Assembly: GCF_947502415.1 (NCBI RefSeq)
Contig: NZ_CANMZV010000006.1
Span: 186,001 to 250,000 of the forward strand
Direction of reading: 5' to 3'
Length of the DNA: 64,000 nt
From: an uncultured Photobacterium sp.
GTDB lineage: Bacteria > Pseudomonadota > Gammaproteobacteria > Enterobacterales > Vibrionaceae
Shown: positions 27,842-36,761 of the stretch, piece after piece
How the letters are laid out: each line of letters opens with the position of its first letter
How positions within the stretch are numbered: the first letter of the stretch is position 1
Notes under the pieces: model-generated
Seen by the model: the letters and a program-made list of their open reading frames with translations, nothing else
Database searches by the model: none
Told to the model about the DNA's origin: nothing
Position numbers and translations under genes: made by a program

Positions 27842-28465
27842 CTAAACCAGTAAAGAAGCAACAAAAAGTGACTGGGCCAGATAATAGCTAGACATCACCA
27901 CCGCAGTAGCAGAAGGCAACGGGCCGCGAAACCTATCCAGCGCTAGCACCGTATCGGATAGCATAAATACCAACGCCCCCACAAATGCCAGCAAACTGGT
28001 CATCGAGCCAACGGTAAGCCAGAACTCACCTGCCGCCCACGTCATCTGTACAATCACTGCAATATACATCGCAACAGGTAGCATCAAAGCCCCCAAAGAA
28101 GGCAGAAAAAGCAGAAAGACGATGATACCGCCGGCAAATAGCAACGCAGGCAACCACCACACCATATTGTCATCAAGCTGACTCCAGAAGGCCAACGAAT
28201 AAGCAATATGAGCCAAAAGAAAACTTACCAGCCCCGGGACAAACCTGTCTTTCGGTAACATCAGCAAAATATCACCGACAACAGACAATATCAGGCCAAT
28301 AAAAATCACCTGGTGATAGAAGCCCTCCAGCCCGGACTGCCACGCTAGCATCAGCAGCAGCACCATAGTAAACGGCTTAAATAGGTAAAACTGCCACTTC
28401 GGTCCGTGATAAGCAGCAGTAATATGCAATAGTGCTGAGAAAGAGATGGCTAACCATACCCACAT
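27842..28465 (-). CDS. YhhN/TMEM86 family membrane protein (lysoplasmalogenase-like)
   Basis: 207 residues with about eight helices. YhhN-family traits: YLFKPFTMVLLLMLAWQ, GLILSVVGDILLMLPKDRFVPGLVSFLLAHIAYSLAF (Asp in GD and the following His) and the end LSDTVLALDRFRGPLP followed by SSYYLAQSLF. The animal member TMEM86B hydrolyses lysoplasmalogen; the bacterial substrate is not established. In E. coli yhhN lies in the same neighbourhood (rsmD-yhhL-yhhM-yhhN). Confidence 0.82.
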   Translation of the reverse strand: MWVWLAISFSALLHITAAYHGPKWQFYLFKPFTMVLLLMLAWQSGLEGFYHQVIFIGLILSVVGDILLMLPKDRFVPGLVSFLLAHIAYSLAFWSQLDDNMVWWLPALLFAGGIIVFLLFLPSLGALMLPVAMYIAVIVQMTWAAGEFWLTVGSMTSLLAFVGALVFMLSDTVLALDRFRGPLPSATAVVMSSYYLAQSLFVASLLV

Positions 28466-29278
28466 AACGTCACCGATATCATTATTGTTATAAGCAGAAC
28501 AGTTTAGAAACCCAATCGAGATTGTCTAGCAGGGATCAACGAGAACTAGACACCGCTTATAAAAACACAAGCGATCATCATGACGGACAACAAAATAAAC
28601 AACTCACCAGAAAGTCCCTTTCAACAGTGAACAAAAACAGAATATGCCAATGAGTAACAAATAAAGACAACAAAGTAGCCCACTACAACATCCTGTGACG
28701 ATGAATAACTAATTACCGCCAATAAAATCCATCTACCACGTCTTTTTCGTGTCAATTTTTTGTCATGGCAAACAATCAGGACAGCAATAAATCAATAACT
28801 TACAACAACAATCATCACTAAACACCATGATTAACCCTGTTGGAAAGCGACTTCTGCCATACTCCACATACTATACAAATAGTTCAATTCAGCTCTCACC
28901 CATCAGCATAATTATTTCCATACCATGAGATCGCCGTCACACTCGGATATTCCACCCCACCCACATACCATCAGAATCACCATTTTGATACATCATGAAT
29001 AGCATCGATCCACAAAACACAAGCAAATCATCTCAAACCACAAAAAGATAAATAACAACCAATAATTATCAATATAAATCAACGACTTAAAACGCAAAAG
29101 ACAAAGGCAACCCAATAAGAACAGATTTTAAACACCACATAAAACACAATTTACCGACCCAAAAACAGCCAAAACCAGACACTTAAATTGACTTTTTACC
29201 AGCAAATTCACATTCAAGCTTGCCTAAAAGCCAAAAATAGTGCTATTCTAATAATCAAGACGTGATTAGCAGCAAGAT
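28466..29278. other. AT-rich, G-poor noncoding desert
   Basis: About 810 bases without a supportable gene. On the plus strand G is scarce: in 28981-29220 I count 19 G against 58 C in 240 bases. No hairpin terminator, tRNA or repeat was found. The last 50 bases hold a plausible promoter for the microprotein: TTGCCT at 29220-29225 and TATTCT at 29244-29249. Confidence 0.6.
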
Positions 29279-29291
29279 AAGGAGCCTACCT

Positions 29292-29372
29292 ATGATTACA
29301 ACATCTCAAAAACAAGGGCTTATGATGATCGCAGTGGTTGTCGGTTTAATGACGCTGCCTGTAATCTACTAA
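29292..29372 (+). CDS. Predicted 26-residue single-helix membrane microprotein
   Basis: An ATG with AAGGAG seven bases upstream opens 26 codons and a stop. The product starts with a polar segment (MITTSQKQG) and ends in one hydrophobic helix (LMMIAVVVGLMTLPVIY). A rho-independent terminator follows 22 bases after the stop and a sigma-70-like promoter precedes it, so the unit looks complete. It resembles known enterobacterial small membrane proteins such as YnhF in layout, but I do not see clear sequence identity. Too short for usual gene callers. Function unknown. Confidence 0.68.
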   Translation: MITTSQKQGLMMIAVVVGLMTLPVIY

Positions 29373-29390
29373 GCAAAAAACAAATTCAAA

Positions 29391-29416
29391 AAAAGGTGCC
29401 CAGGGGCACCTTTTTT
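29391..29416 (+). terminator. Rho-independent terminator after the microprotein
   Basis: GGTGCCC (29395-29401), loop AG, GGGCACC (29404-29410), then six T. Confidence 0.93.
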
Positions 29417-29498
29417 CGTTTTTAAACACAGAATATAAAAAAGAACAGACGAACCAGTCATCAACCGGTAATACTGATTGGAATAAAGTGAAGTAAAA

Positions 29499-29864
29499 TC
29501 AAGGGGTCAGGTTAATACGGTGCCAGTGCTCGGAATAAAACCATATCGCCAGGCCGGTAAAACCAAGTACAACCAGAACGGCTACCGTCCAGACAAAGCG
29601 CCCGCTTCGCGGAGTCAGCTCATCTTCACAATCCCGGCATGCCGCCAGAAAGCCGGCCTTATCATCCAGCTTGTAACCTTCTTCATGCACCGTCTTGTTA
29701 CGCACAGACGCGATAAAACGCAGTTTAGGTATAATTTCATGCGGCAAGCGCTCTTCACAGCTGGAGATCAACTGATGCAGACCTTTACCTTCAGCATGGT
29801 AATGTTGACGAAGTAAGTGCTCAATGCGTCTTGAGCGAGTCACGACGAGTTCAATATTGGCCAT
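29499..29864 (-). CDS. DUF4145-like protein with C-terminal membrane anchor
   Basis: 121 residues. The soluble part (1-88) is helical, with RRIEHLLRQHYHAEGKGLHQLI and IPKLRFIASVRNKTVHEEGYKL; the RNKTVHE segment is typical of DUF4145 and related HEPN-like folds (R-x4-H). A C-terminal helix (FVWTVAVLVVLGFTGLAIWFY) anchors it. ATG at 29864 has a full AAGGAGGT upstream. If it is HEPN-like it could bind nucleotides or RNA, but that is only a structural guess. Confidence 0.7.
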   Translation of the reverse strand: MANIELVVTRSRRIEHLLRQHYHAEGKGLHQLISSCEERLPHEIIPKLRFIASVRNKTVHEEGYKLDDKAGFLAACRDCEDELTPRSGRFVWTVAVLVVLGFTGLAIWFYSEHWHRINLTP

Positions 29865-30137
29865 AAACAGACCTCCTTTCCGCTCTCTTCTTTTTACCTT
29901 ACCGTGACTTGATAAGCATGCCCAGCACAATAACCGTGATTTACATTGTTTTAATAACTGTTTGTACCCAAAGAATAATCTTCATCCTAACAGCGATTGC
30001 CTTAAAGCATACTTGCCATTAAATCTTTGGCTAAAACCCACGGAGATCACGATTTGTCTCTCTGAAAGTTCTACCCGGGCCACCACTCAATAATAATGGC
30101 TCCCACCCGGTTGTTCGAATCACCAAGGAGATCCCCC

Positions 30138-30470
30138 ATGCCCATATGGATTATGCTGGCGCTGGCAGCCCTGCTTATCATTTCTATTCTGTACTATGTT
30201 CGTTTTTATCGTCGCCATATGCTGGGAGAACATGCTCCCGAGCAAAAGATCGAAGTCGAGGTGCTCGACAAGCAAAGTGTTGCGATGGAGTACGCCCAAC
30301 CCGGTGAAGAGAATGAAGAGTATTGGCTTTATGTGCAGCCCCGCAGCGGCGGGCTACGACGTGAATTTAAAATTGGTATCCACTACTACCATGCTCTCAA
30401 CTCCGGCGACCGCGGTATCCTGACCTACCAGGGCACAACCTTTCTTCACTTTGCCCTCCAGCGCGACTGA
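30138..30470 (+). CDS. DUF2500 family protein (YhhM-like)
   Basis: 110 residues: N-terminal helix (IWIMLALAALLIISILYYVRF) and a beta-rich domain. YHALNSGDRGILTYQGTTFLHF matches the end of E. coli YhhM (YHALTVGDKGTLSYKGTRF). AAGGAG is seven bases before the ATG at 30138. In E. coli yhhM lies between yhhL and yhhN; here the three are split. Function unknown. Confidence 0.82.
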   Translation: MPIWIMLALAALLIISILYYVRFYRRHMLGEHAPEQKIEVEVLDKQSVAMEYAQPGEENEEYWLYVQPRSGGLRREFKIGIHYYHALNSGDRGILTYQGTTFLHFALQRD

Positions 30471-30502
30471 GTAATTCCGGCATACAGTAAACCCGAGTCC
30501 CG

Positions 30503-31507
30503 CTAAGGTACCAACCAGGCTGTTTTCGGGTGTTTACCCAGCCCCCAGCTGGCCAGCAGTGCCAGGGCTGTGCAGATCACAGTCCAGAACGGGATCGTGA
30601 TAAGTGGATGGGCAAAGTAAAGATTGTACTCGCGTACTGGCCACAAAAAGATGGGATGCAACAGGTAGATCCCCAAGCTATAACGGCTCATAAAGGCTGT
30701 CCGTGCCAGCCAGGCAGAAGACAGGCGCTCACCATAATGCCGGCACAAAGCAAATACCATTGCCGCAATCATGGCTGTATTCAAAGTTTTATAAGATAGC
30801 CAGCGACCAACGGTATATTCCCCGGCTGAAAGGCTGTTATTAATCACCATATAATCGGTCAGCAACAAACCGCCTCCCCCAAGCACTACCAACCACTTCA
30901 ATGACGGCCACTGATAGTGATACAAACCATAGCCCAAAAGTAAGTACCCGCTATACAAAATAAGCTGGTGCCCCCAGAAGCCATCGATTTTCAGCAGAAA
31001 CAAAGTGGTCAGAACCAACCAGACACATGTCAGCCCAATCACCCCACCCTGATCCGTACGCTGGACATAATGGCGCAGAAAAGGCACAACAAAATACAAT
31101 GGGATGAAGTAGTAGAAGAAGCCCAGGTGATAGTAGGTCTCATGAGACGGCATTGCCTTGAGGGTTTCAAAGGCGGTTGCGGCAGTGTATCCCGCTGCAG
31201 TCAGCCCCGATAAGGCAGCATAGAATAGCGACCACACCAAAAACGGAGCCAGCACCTTGCCAAGCCGTCGTCTGACATAATACTGAAGATCAAACTCGCG
31301 AGTATCAGAAAGCATCAAGGCGCCGGTGATCATAATAAAAACCGGCACCGCCCAGCGACTGAAACTGTTAAAAGTAATTGCCGTGATCCAGCTGCTATCA
31401 GGTATCGCTCCAAGCTGGTCGCGATAAGGGCCAAGCACGTGGATCACCACCACCGCAATAGCCGCTACACAGCGCATCACATCAAAATAGACAATCTTCT
31501 GCCTCAC
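30503..31507 (-). CDS. Acyltransferase family 3 membrane protein
   Basis: 334 residues with about ten helices. The N-terminal YFDVMRCVAAIAVVVIHVLGPYR carries the family's conserved Arg and the active-site His, and RWAVPVFIMITGALMLS with YVRRRLGKVLAPFLVWSLFY follows the usual plan. Such enzymes O-acetylate or O-succinylate surface polysaccharides or other envelope glycans. The start is GTG at 31507 with AGGAG upstream. The acceptor cannot be told from the neighbours, which are not glycan genes. Confidence 0.88.
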   Translation of the reverse strand: MRQKIVYFDVMRCVAAIAVVVIHVLGPYRDQLGAIPDSSWITAITFNSFSRWAVPVFIMITGALMLSDTREFDLQYYVRRRLGKVLAPFLVWSLFYAALSGLTAAGYTAATAFETLKAMPSHETYYHLGFFYYFIPLYFVVPFLRHYVQRTDQGGVIGLTCVWLVLTTLFLLKIDGFWGHQLILYSGYLLLGYGLYHYQWPSLKWLVVLGGGGLLLTDYMVINNSLSAGEYTVGRWLSYKTLNTAMIAAMVFALCRHYGERLSSAWLARTAFMSRYSLGIYLLHPIFLWPVREYNLYFAHPLITIPFWTVICTALALLASWGLGKHPKTAWLVP

Positions 31508-31567
31508 CTGCCAATCTCCTGAGCCGACCGGTTAACCCTTTCAGTACCAGCTCTTAATATAGCAGTC

Positions 31568-31599
31568 AGCCAGAGTAAGTACCTGAACTTACTCTGGCT
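31568..31599. other. Perfect 13-bp inverted repeat between the SDR and acyltransferase genes
   Basis: AGCCAGAGTAAGT (31568-31580) and ACTTACTCTGGCT (31587-31599), loop ACCTGA. It lies 28 bases past the SDR stop. It has no U tract on the minus strand, so it may be a factor-assisted terminator or mRNA end structure. Confidence 0.65.
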
Positions 31600-31627
31600 T
31601 TAAGAACTCACTAACAGAAGTATGTCA

Positions 31628-32350
31628 TTAAGGCTGCTGGCGTGTCGCCGCCAGAACAATCTCACGAATACACAGGTTCTGCGGCTGCTGGTAAGCAAAA
31701 CTGATCGCATTGGCAATATCGCTTGGTGCAATCACGCCACCCATCCCCTCTTTCCACTCTTCATAGCCAGCCTTGATTTCATCGCTGGTGGTATGGCTCA
31801 GCAGCTCAGTTTCAACCGCACCCGGTGCAATGGTAATAAAGCGTACATTGTCATCAGCAACTTCTTCACGAATATTTTCCGTAATCGCATGAACAGCAAA
31901 CTTAGTACCGCAATAGGCGGCATGGCTCGGGAACGTCTTGCGACCCGCGATAGAACTAATATTGATCACAGTTCCGTGCTGGCGAGCCTTCATTGCAGCC
32001 AATACCACATGGATACCATTGAGCAGACCCAACACGTTCACATCAAACATGGTTTTCCACTCGGCCGGATCCTGCTCATGTACCAGTCCCAGTAGCATCA
32101 TACCGGCGTTGTTGATCAGGCAATCAACCGGGCCGTATTGTGCTTCGGCTTCTTCAACGACAGCAGCAAATGCCTTTGCATCAGTCACATCAACCTGACG
32201 GCACAGCGTATTCGGCAACTGCAGGGCTTCAAGACGCTCAACACGGCGAGCCAGCAACAATAATGGGTGACCTTCTGCAGACAACTTGCGTGCCGTCGCT
32301 TCACCGATACCCGAGCTTGCACCAGTAATGACAATCAGAGACTTAGACAT
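31628..32350 (-). CDS. Short-chain dehydrogenase/reductase
   Basis: 240-residue classical SDR. Cofactor motif TGASSGIG at residues 10-17, basic ARRVERL after strand 2 suggesting NADP(H), NNAG in strand 4, catalytic Ser in NISSIAGRKTF and YCGTK as the YxxxK. C-terminal IAPGAVETELLSHTTSDE is the substrate-lid region. Similar to YdfG-like enzymes acting on small hydroxy acids, but the substrate is not certain. It diverges from a LysR-type regulator across 219 bases, which probably controls it. Confidence 0.9.
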   Translation of the reverse strand: MSKSLIVITGASSGIGEATARKLSAEGHPLLLLARRVERLEALQLPNTLCRQVDVTDAKAFAAVVEEAEAQYGPVDCLINNAGMMLLGLVHEQDPAEWKTMFDVNVLGLLNGIHVVLAAMKARQHGTVINISSIAGRKTFPSHAAYCGTKFAVHAITENIREEVADDNVRFITIAPGAVETELLSHTTSDEIKAGYEEWKEGMGGVIAPSDIANAISFAYQQPQNLCIREIVLAATRQQP

Positions 32351-32569
32351 AGTAAAAAACCTTTGTAGTAGACAGAGAAAACGGAATCAACGGCCGGCAT
32401 CAAGTTGATGGCGCTACTATATCGGGCTTGCGGAACGGGGGAAAATACCGATTTCTTCTGTTTACCATAAGTTTTATCTATGGATAGCAGCATGCCTGGC
32501 TTTTGTTTTTGTCCGGTTAGCCGCTATCCTGTGGAGATTATGACGGCCTGATAGCTAACGAGTTACCCT

Positions 32570-33409
32570 ATGGATTTACGCCTACTGCGCTTTTTTGTTG
32601 CGGTCTACGAAGAAAAAAACATTACCCTGGCAGCAGAGCGCTGCTTTGTATCACAACCGTCTATCTCTAATGCAATCAAGCAACTAGAAGAGGAACTCAA
32701 CACCAAGCTGTTCATACGACACAAAAAAGGGGTCGATCTTACGGACGAAGCCCACTACCTCTACCCGCTGGCCATCCGGCTACTGGGGGATATCAACCGA
32801 CTACCTAAACTGTTCCAGCAGCGTACTGAATACCTGCCACTGAAGCTGGCCAACTTTCCCGACCTGAGTCAGTCACAACTGGCCAGAGTCTTTGCCGAGC
32901 TAAAACAACATATTCCCAACTTATTGCTGGAACTGGTCGATCACGATGCGACGGCCGATGCCCGGCTGACCCTGGATATGTTTAAGGCTGAAGACGAGAT
33001 CTTCCTGCCGCTGTGGGACGAGGACTACCTCCTGTGCATGCAACCGGCTCACCCCCTGGCCACCTTAGACAAGGTTCTGCCAGAGCAGCTCCACCAGCAT
33101 GACTTCATCGAGTGTCCCCCCTGTGAAGCCCACCAGCAAACCATCGGCTTGCTGGCCTGTGATGGCCTCGAGGTTAACCTGGTAGCCAAAGCCGAGCATA
33201 AAACCCAGGTCATGCATCTGGTTCAGGCTGGCCTTGGGATCTCCTTTCTCCCGACCGGTGTACTGGAAACATCCAACCAACTGGTAACCGTCCCGCTCGA
33301 CGGCCCACGGATGTTCCGCCGCCTGGGCCTTTGCTACCCGGCCAACAAAACCCTCAATCCGGCACTTAGCGCTGCCGTCAAGGTGCTGAACCAGTATCAG
33401 GGCACATAA
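32570..33409 (+). CDS. LysR-family transcriptional regulator
   Basis: 279 residues. The winged helix is MDLRLLRFFVAVYEEKNITLAAERCFVSQPSISNAIKQLEEEL, the standard LysR start, then a periplasmic-binding-type effector domain (about 90-279). The divergent SDR gene is the likely target, as LysR regulators usually control the adjacent divergent gene. The effector is unknown. Confidence 0.93.
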   Translation: MDLRLLRFFVAVYEEKNITLAAERCFVSQPSISNAIKQLEEELNTKLFIRHKKGVDLTDEAHYLYPLAIRLLGDINRLPKLFQQRTEYLPLKLANFPDLSQSQLARVFAELKQHIPNLLLELVDHDATADARLTLDMFKAEDEIFLPLWDEDYLLCMQPAHPLATLDKVLPEQLHQHDFIECPPCEAHQQTIGLLACDGLEVNLVAKAEHKTQVMHLVQAGLGISFLPTGVLETSNQLVTVPLDGPRMFRRLGLCYPANKTLNPALSAAVKVLNQYQGT

Positions 33410-33416
33410 ACAAAAA

Positions 33417-33445
33417 GGCGGTGACAAGCCAACCTTGTCACCGCC
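33417..33445 (-). terminator. Terminator between the LysR and EAL-HDOD genes
   Basis: GGCGGTGACAAG (33417-33428) and CTTGTCACCGCC (33434-33445), with five T on the minus strand; the hairpin also fits the plus-strand LysR transcript. Confidence 0.92.
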
Positions 33446-33469
33446 CTGAAAAAAGCCACAATCAAAGAC

Positions 33470-34708
33470 TCAGGATGCAGGCTCATCCGGCCTGTCTGAG
33501 GCATTCAGGTATTGCATCGACCAAGCCAGTGCCTGGTGAAAACTTTCCACCACAATCTCCTCATTGAGCTTCAATGCCTGACAACATGCACTCACTTTGT
33601 CCCAATCGGCCTGCTCATAAGCATCGAGTAAAGCGAGGATCTGACCCAACTCTCCTTGGCGGTTCAGCAAAGCCTCCTGAACATCAGGCTCCAGCGGTAA
33701 TAAGGCCAACAACTGCTCCAACGAGTTATCCAGCAGTGCATCAAGCAAGGAAAACAGCCCTGTCAGGAATGCCTTGTCCTTTAATATTGCCAAGCGGCTG
33801 GAAACTGCCAGCATCTCGCACATCCGTGCCCGCTGCAGTGACAATGAATACAACTCCTTGGGCTTATCGATCGCCGCATGGGCTGTCGCCACGGCACTGA
33901 CGAAAATCTTGATTTTCTCTTGGCCAAGATAAACCAATGCCTGTTTGAACGAGCTGATCGGCTCAATGACCCGCTGTGTCGACGAATTCACATATCGCAA
34001 CAGCAAATAAGACAGTGACACATCACTGGCAATAATCTCCTCGACCCGGCTGAAGTTCACCTCTTCTCGGCAGATTTCCTGCAGCAAACGAACTGTCGTC
34101 AACTTTTCCGGCTCAACCTGGCGGTTTTTCAGCAACTCCGGTTTGCTAAAATAGTAGCCCTGAAAAAAATGGAAACCGGCCTCAAAAGCGGCAGCAAAAT
34201 CTTGGTGAGTTTCGACCTTCTCTGCCAGGAACTTGATCTTGCGGGCGCGGTTTTGAATAACGAACCAGCAAGCCTCCTCAACACCGACTTTCATCAAATC
34301 CAGTTTGATAATATGAACATAAGGCAAGAAGCGCTGCCATTGCGGCTCCATCTCGAAGTCATCCAGGGCGATCACATACCCCTGGCGATAAAGGTGCTTG
34401 ATAGCCAGGAACAGCTCTTCGTCCGGGGTGCAGGTCTCCAGTACCTCGATGATCACCTTGCGCTTTGGCAACAGCATCGGCAGCAAACGGATCAGGCTCT
34501 CCTGGGGGAAATTGATAAAGGTACGCTGGCCAGCCGTGGCCGGGTTATCCCCGACAGCCATGTAATTCTCAACTAACAGCCGGCAGGTCGCCTTATTGGC
34601 CTCAATAATTGGAAACGCATTGTTTTCCCCGTCACGAAACAACAGCTCATAGCCGACCGTACGTTGCTGGCGGTTAAAAATAGGCTGGCGCGCGACATAA
34701 GAGTACAT
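33470..34708 (-). CDS. EAL-HDOD signalling protein (YuxH-like)
   Basis: 412 residues. Residues 1-200 form an EAL-type domain: YELLFRD in place of EAL, INFPQESL, VIIEVLETC, LDDFEM (the usual DDFGTG lost), IIKLDLMKV, FLAEKVE and QGYYFSKP. Residues 205-400 form an HDOD domain (SRVEEIIASDVSLSYLLLRYVNSS). Several c-di-GMP phosphodiesterase residues persist, but the altered DDF loop suggests weak or absent catalysis, with c-di-GMP binding or protein contact as alternatives. Such proteins influence motility or biofilm in vibrios. Confidence 0.85.
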   Translation of the reverse strand: MYSYVARQPIFNRQQRTVGYELLFRDGENNAFPIIEANKATCRLLVENYMAVGDNPATAGQRTFINFPQESLIRLLPMLLPKRKVIIEVLETCTPDEELFLAIKHLYRQGYVIALDDFEMEPQWQRFLPYVHIIKLDLMKVGVEEACWFVIQNRARKIKFLAEKVETHQDFAAAFEAGFHFFQGYYFSKPELLKNRQVEPEKLTTVRLLQEICREEVNFSRVEEIIASDVSLSYLLLRYVNSSTQRVIEPISSFKQALVYLGQEKIKIFVSAVATAHAAIDKPKELYSLSLQRARMCEMLAVSSRLAILKDKAFLTGLFSLLDALLDNSLEQLLALLPLEPDVQEALLNRQGELGQILALLDAYEQADWDKVSACCQALKLNEEIVVESFHQALAWSMQYLNASDRPDEPAS

Positions 34709-34796
34709 GATGCCCAGGTGGTTCCTTAATAGGTTGAAATGCAGACAGAATGTCTAAGCTGATTATAACAGCCCAAGTATACGTCTACCGCATACA

Positions 34797-35414
34797 TTAA
34801 GCACGAGCCGAAGCAAGCAGCGCCCCGCAGCCGATAAACATTGACCCAAACAGGCGATTTAAGCTGCCCATCACCTTATCTGAACGAATATACACACTCA
34901 ATCTTGATGCCAATGTGACATAACACAACATCACGACAGCATCGACAGCCAATGTCGTGATTCCCAGCACCGCCAGCTGCACATGCTGCGGCTCAGCCGG
35001 GTTAATAAATTGAGGAAACAAGGCAACCAGGAAAACAATGGTCTTCGGGTTGGTCAGGTTCACAACCACAGCCCGGCGAAACAGTTGTCCGGCCGACACG
35101 CTATCAGCTAGTACTGTCAAATCCAATGATGCCTTCTCACGCCACTTCTGGATACCCAGCCACACCAAGTAGACCACCCCCACCCATTTGATCAGAGTAA
35201 AGGCCAAGGCTGATTTAGCGACAATAGTACCAAGACCAACACCAACCAATACGATATGGAAAGCCATACCAACTTGCAGGCCAAGAATCGAAGCGAGGGA
35301 TTTACGCCAGCCGTACATCACACCATTACTAATGGAGTTAACCGTGCCCGATCCCGGAGCCAAACTAAACACAATCGCCGTAGCTAAATAAGCCAGCCAA
35401 ACTTCGATACCCAC
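34797..35414 (-). CDS. rhtB: Homoserine/homoserine lactone efflux protein RhtB (LysE family)
   Basis: 205 residues (E. coli RhtB has 206) with six helices. LysE/Rht features: YLATAIVFSLAPGSGTVNSISN, the segment SILGLQVGMAFHIVLVGVGLG, WLGIQKWREK, then VNLTNPKTIVFLVALFPQF and the end FIGCGALLASARA. The start is GTG at 35414, with GGAG seven bases upstream; a longer reading adds 18 unlike residues. The rhtB/pldB-yigL order is the same as in E. coli, which supports the assignment. Confidence 0.92.
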   Translation of the reverse strand: MGIEVWLAYLATAIVFSLAPGSGTVNSISNGVMYGWRKSLASILGLQVGMAFHIVLVGVGLGTIVAKSALAFTLIKWVGVVYLVWLGIQKWREKASLDLTVLADSVSAGQLFRRAVVVNLTNPKTIVFLVALFPQFINPAEPQHVQLAVLGITTLAVDAVVMLCYVTLASRLSVYIRSDKVMGSLNRLFGSMFIGCGALLASARA

Positions 35415-35657
35415 AACAACTCTCCAAAACCAGTGCAAACCTTTATGCGCGCCAGGCGCAGCCACCATTCAAACAGCTCAACCAGTACATACCGCACAAA
35501 ACGGCTACAAGTTAACAGTAGTTCAATCACTAAAGCAACGCCCTCATAGGGAATGGGATCACTTTACGTTATACTGAACGTAGATTTTGCCATTAGCTGA
35601 TGCGGCTGACCGCACATAATAACCCTCTGAAATAGTTTCATTAGCCTGAGAAATACC

Positions 35658-36659
35658 ATGACAGTCCAACCTCCGCACTATTTTCACTTTACCCAGGAAT
35701 CTCAGTTCAGCGATACCATGGCAGGCCCTGTTGCGGAATTATGGCAACACCGTCTGGAAGGCATGTTCGAAGGCGTTGACCGGGTGAATGTCGGCTGGGT
35801 TAGCCTGACAGGCTTCAACCACGACAAAGCAATAATTGTGGTCAACGGCCGGATTGAAAGTTACTGGAAATACCAGGAGCTGTTTTACGATTTAGTTCAG
35901 CAGGGCTACGATGTTTTTGCCCTCGATCACCGCGGCCAGGGCGTTTCTGACCGAATGGCGGAAGATTCCGAGCTGGGCCATGTCGAAGAGTTCGACCACT
36001 ATGTCAGCGACCTTAAAACCTTCTTTGATACCGTGATCGCCCCAAAAGATTACCAGCAACACTTTATGCTGGGCCATTCGATGGGCGGAACAATTGCCAG
36101 TCTATTCATGGCCGAGCACCCATCGCTGATTAATAGCGCTGTTCTTAGTGCCCCGATGCACGGCATCAATATCAACAACTGGATGAAGCCGATTGCCTCG
36201 CCGCTGGCACGGGTCGTCGAACAGCTGCAAAACCAGCCAGACTACGCACCCGGCCAAGTTCCTTACTACCCGAAGCCTTTTACTGACAACCCGCTGAGCC
36301 AGAGCCAAATCCGCTACCAGTGGTTCCGCGACCTATATGAACAAAAACCAGAGCTGAAAATTGGCGGCCCGAGTGCGCGCTGGGTCTGGCAGGGCCTGGC
36401 CGCTGCCAAGCGCAGTATTGAGCAGGCATCAAAAATCACTGCTCCAGTTTTACTGCTCCAGGGCAGCGCCGATCATATTGTCGATAACAGTGCCCACACC
36501 CTGTTTTGCAAAGCAATGCAAAAAGCCAAACGCTCCTGCCAGCTTACCGTCATCGACGGTGCCCGCCATGAGTTACTGTTCGAAGTCGACAAGTACCGCC
36601 ACCCAGTTCTGGCAGCTACTATCAACCACTTCAGGAAAGCGGAAGAAAACAGGGAATAA
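35658..36659 (+). CDS. pldB: Lysophospholipase L2
   Basis: 333-residue alpha/beta hydrolase. The nucleophile elbow is MLGHSMGGTIASLF, LDHRGQGVSDRM is the strand-4 oxyanion-side segment, and acid and His are in LLQGSADHIVDN and DGARHELLFEVD. It removes the acyl chain from lysophospholipids at the inner membrane. It diverges from rhtB and is followed by yigL 102 bases later, probably in one transcript. Confidence 0.93.
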   Translation: MTVQPPHYFHFTQESQFSDTMAGPVAELWQHRLEGMFEGVDRVNVGWVSLTGFNHDKAIIVVNGRIESYWKYQELFYDLVQQGYDVFALDHRGQGVSDRMAEDSELGHVEEFDHYVSDLKTFFDTVIAPKDYQQHFMLGHSMGGTIASLFMAEHPSLINSAVLSAPMHGININNWMKPIASPLARVVEQLQNQPDYAPGQVPYYPKPFTDNPLSQSQIRYQWFRDLYEQKPELKIGGPSARWVWQGLAAAKRSIEQASKITAPVLLLQGSADHIVDNSAHTLFCKAMQKAKRSCQLTVIDGARHELLFEVDKYRHPVLAATINHFRKAEENRE

Positions 36660-36708
36660 AATAACCTCTTTTCTCTGGCATAAACTGGTTTAAAATTGAA
36701 CTCAATTT

Positions 36709-36733
36709 CCCCTTAACCACCGTGGCTAAGGGG
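36709..36733 (+). other. Hairpin in the yigL leader
   Basis: CCCCTTAACCAC (36709-36720) pairs with GTGGCTAAGGGG (36722-36733) except one position. It ends 28 bases before the yigL start and has no U tract. Confidence 0.5.
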
Positions 36734-36761
36734 TCTCCTGTTCCTTCAGCCGAGATTTTCC

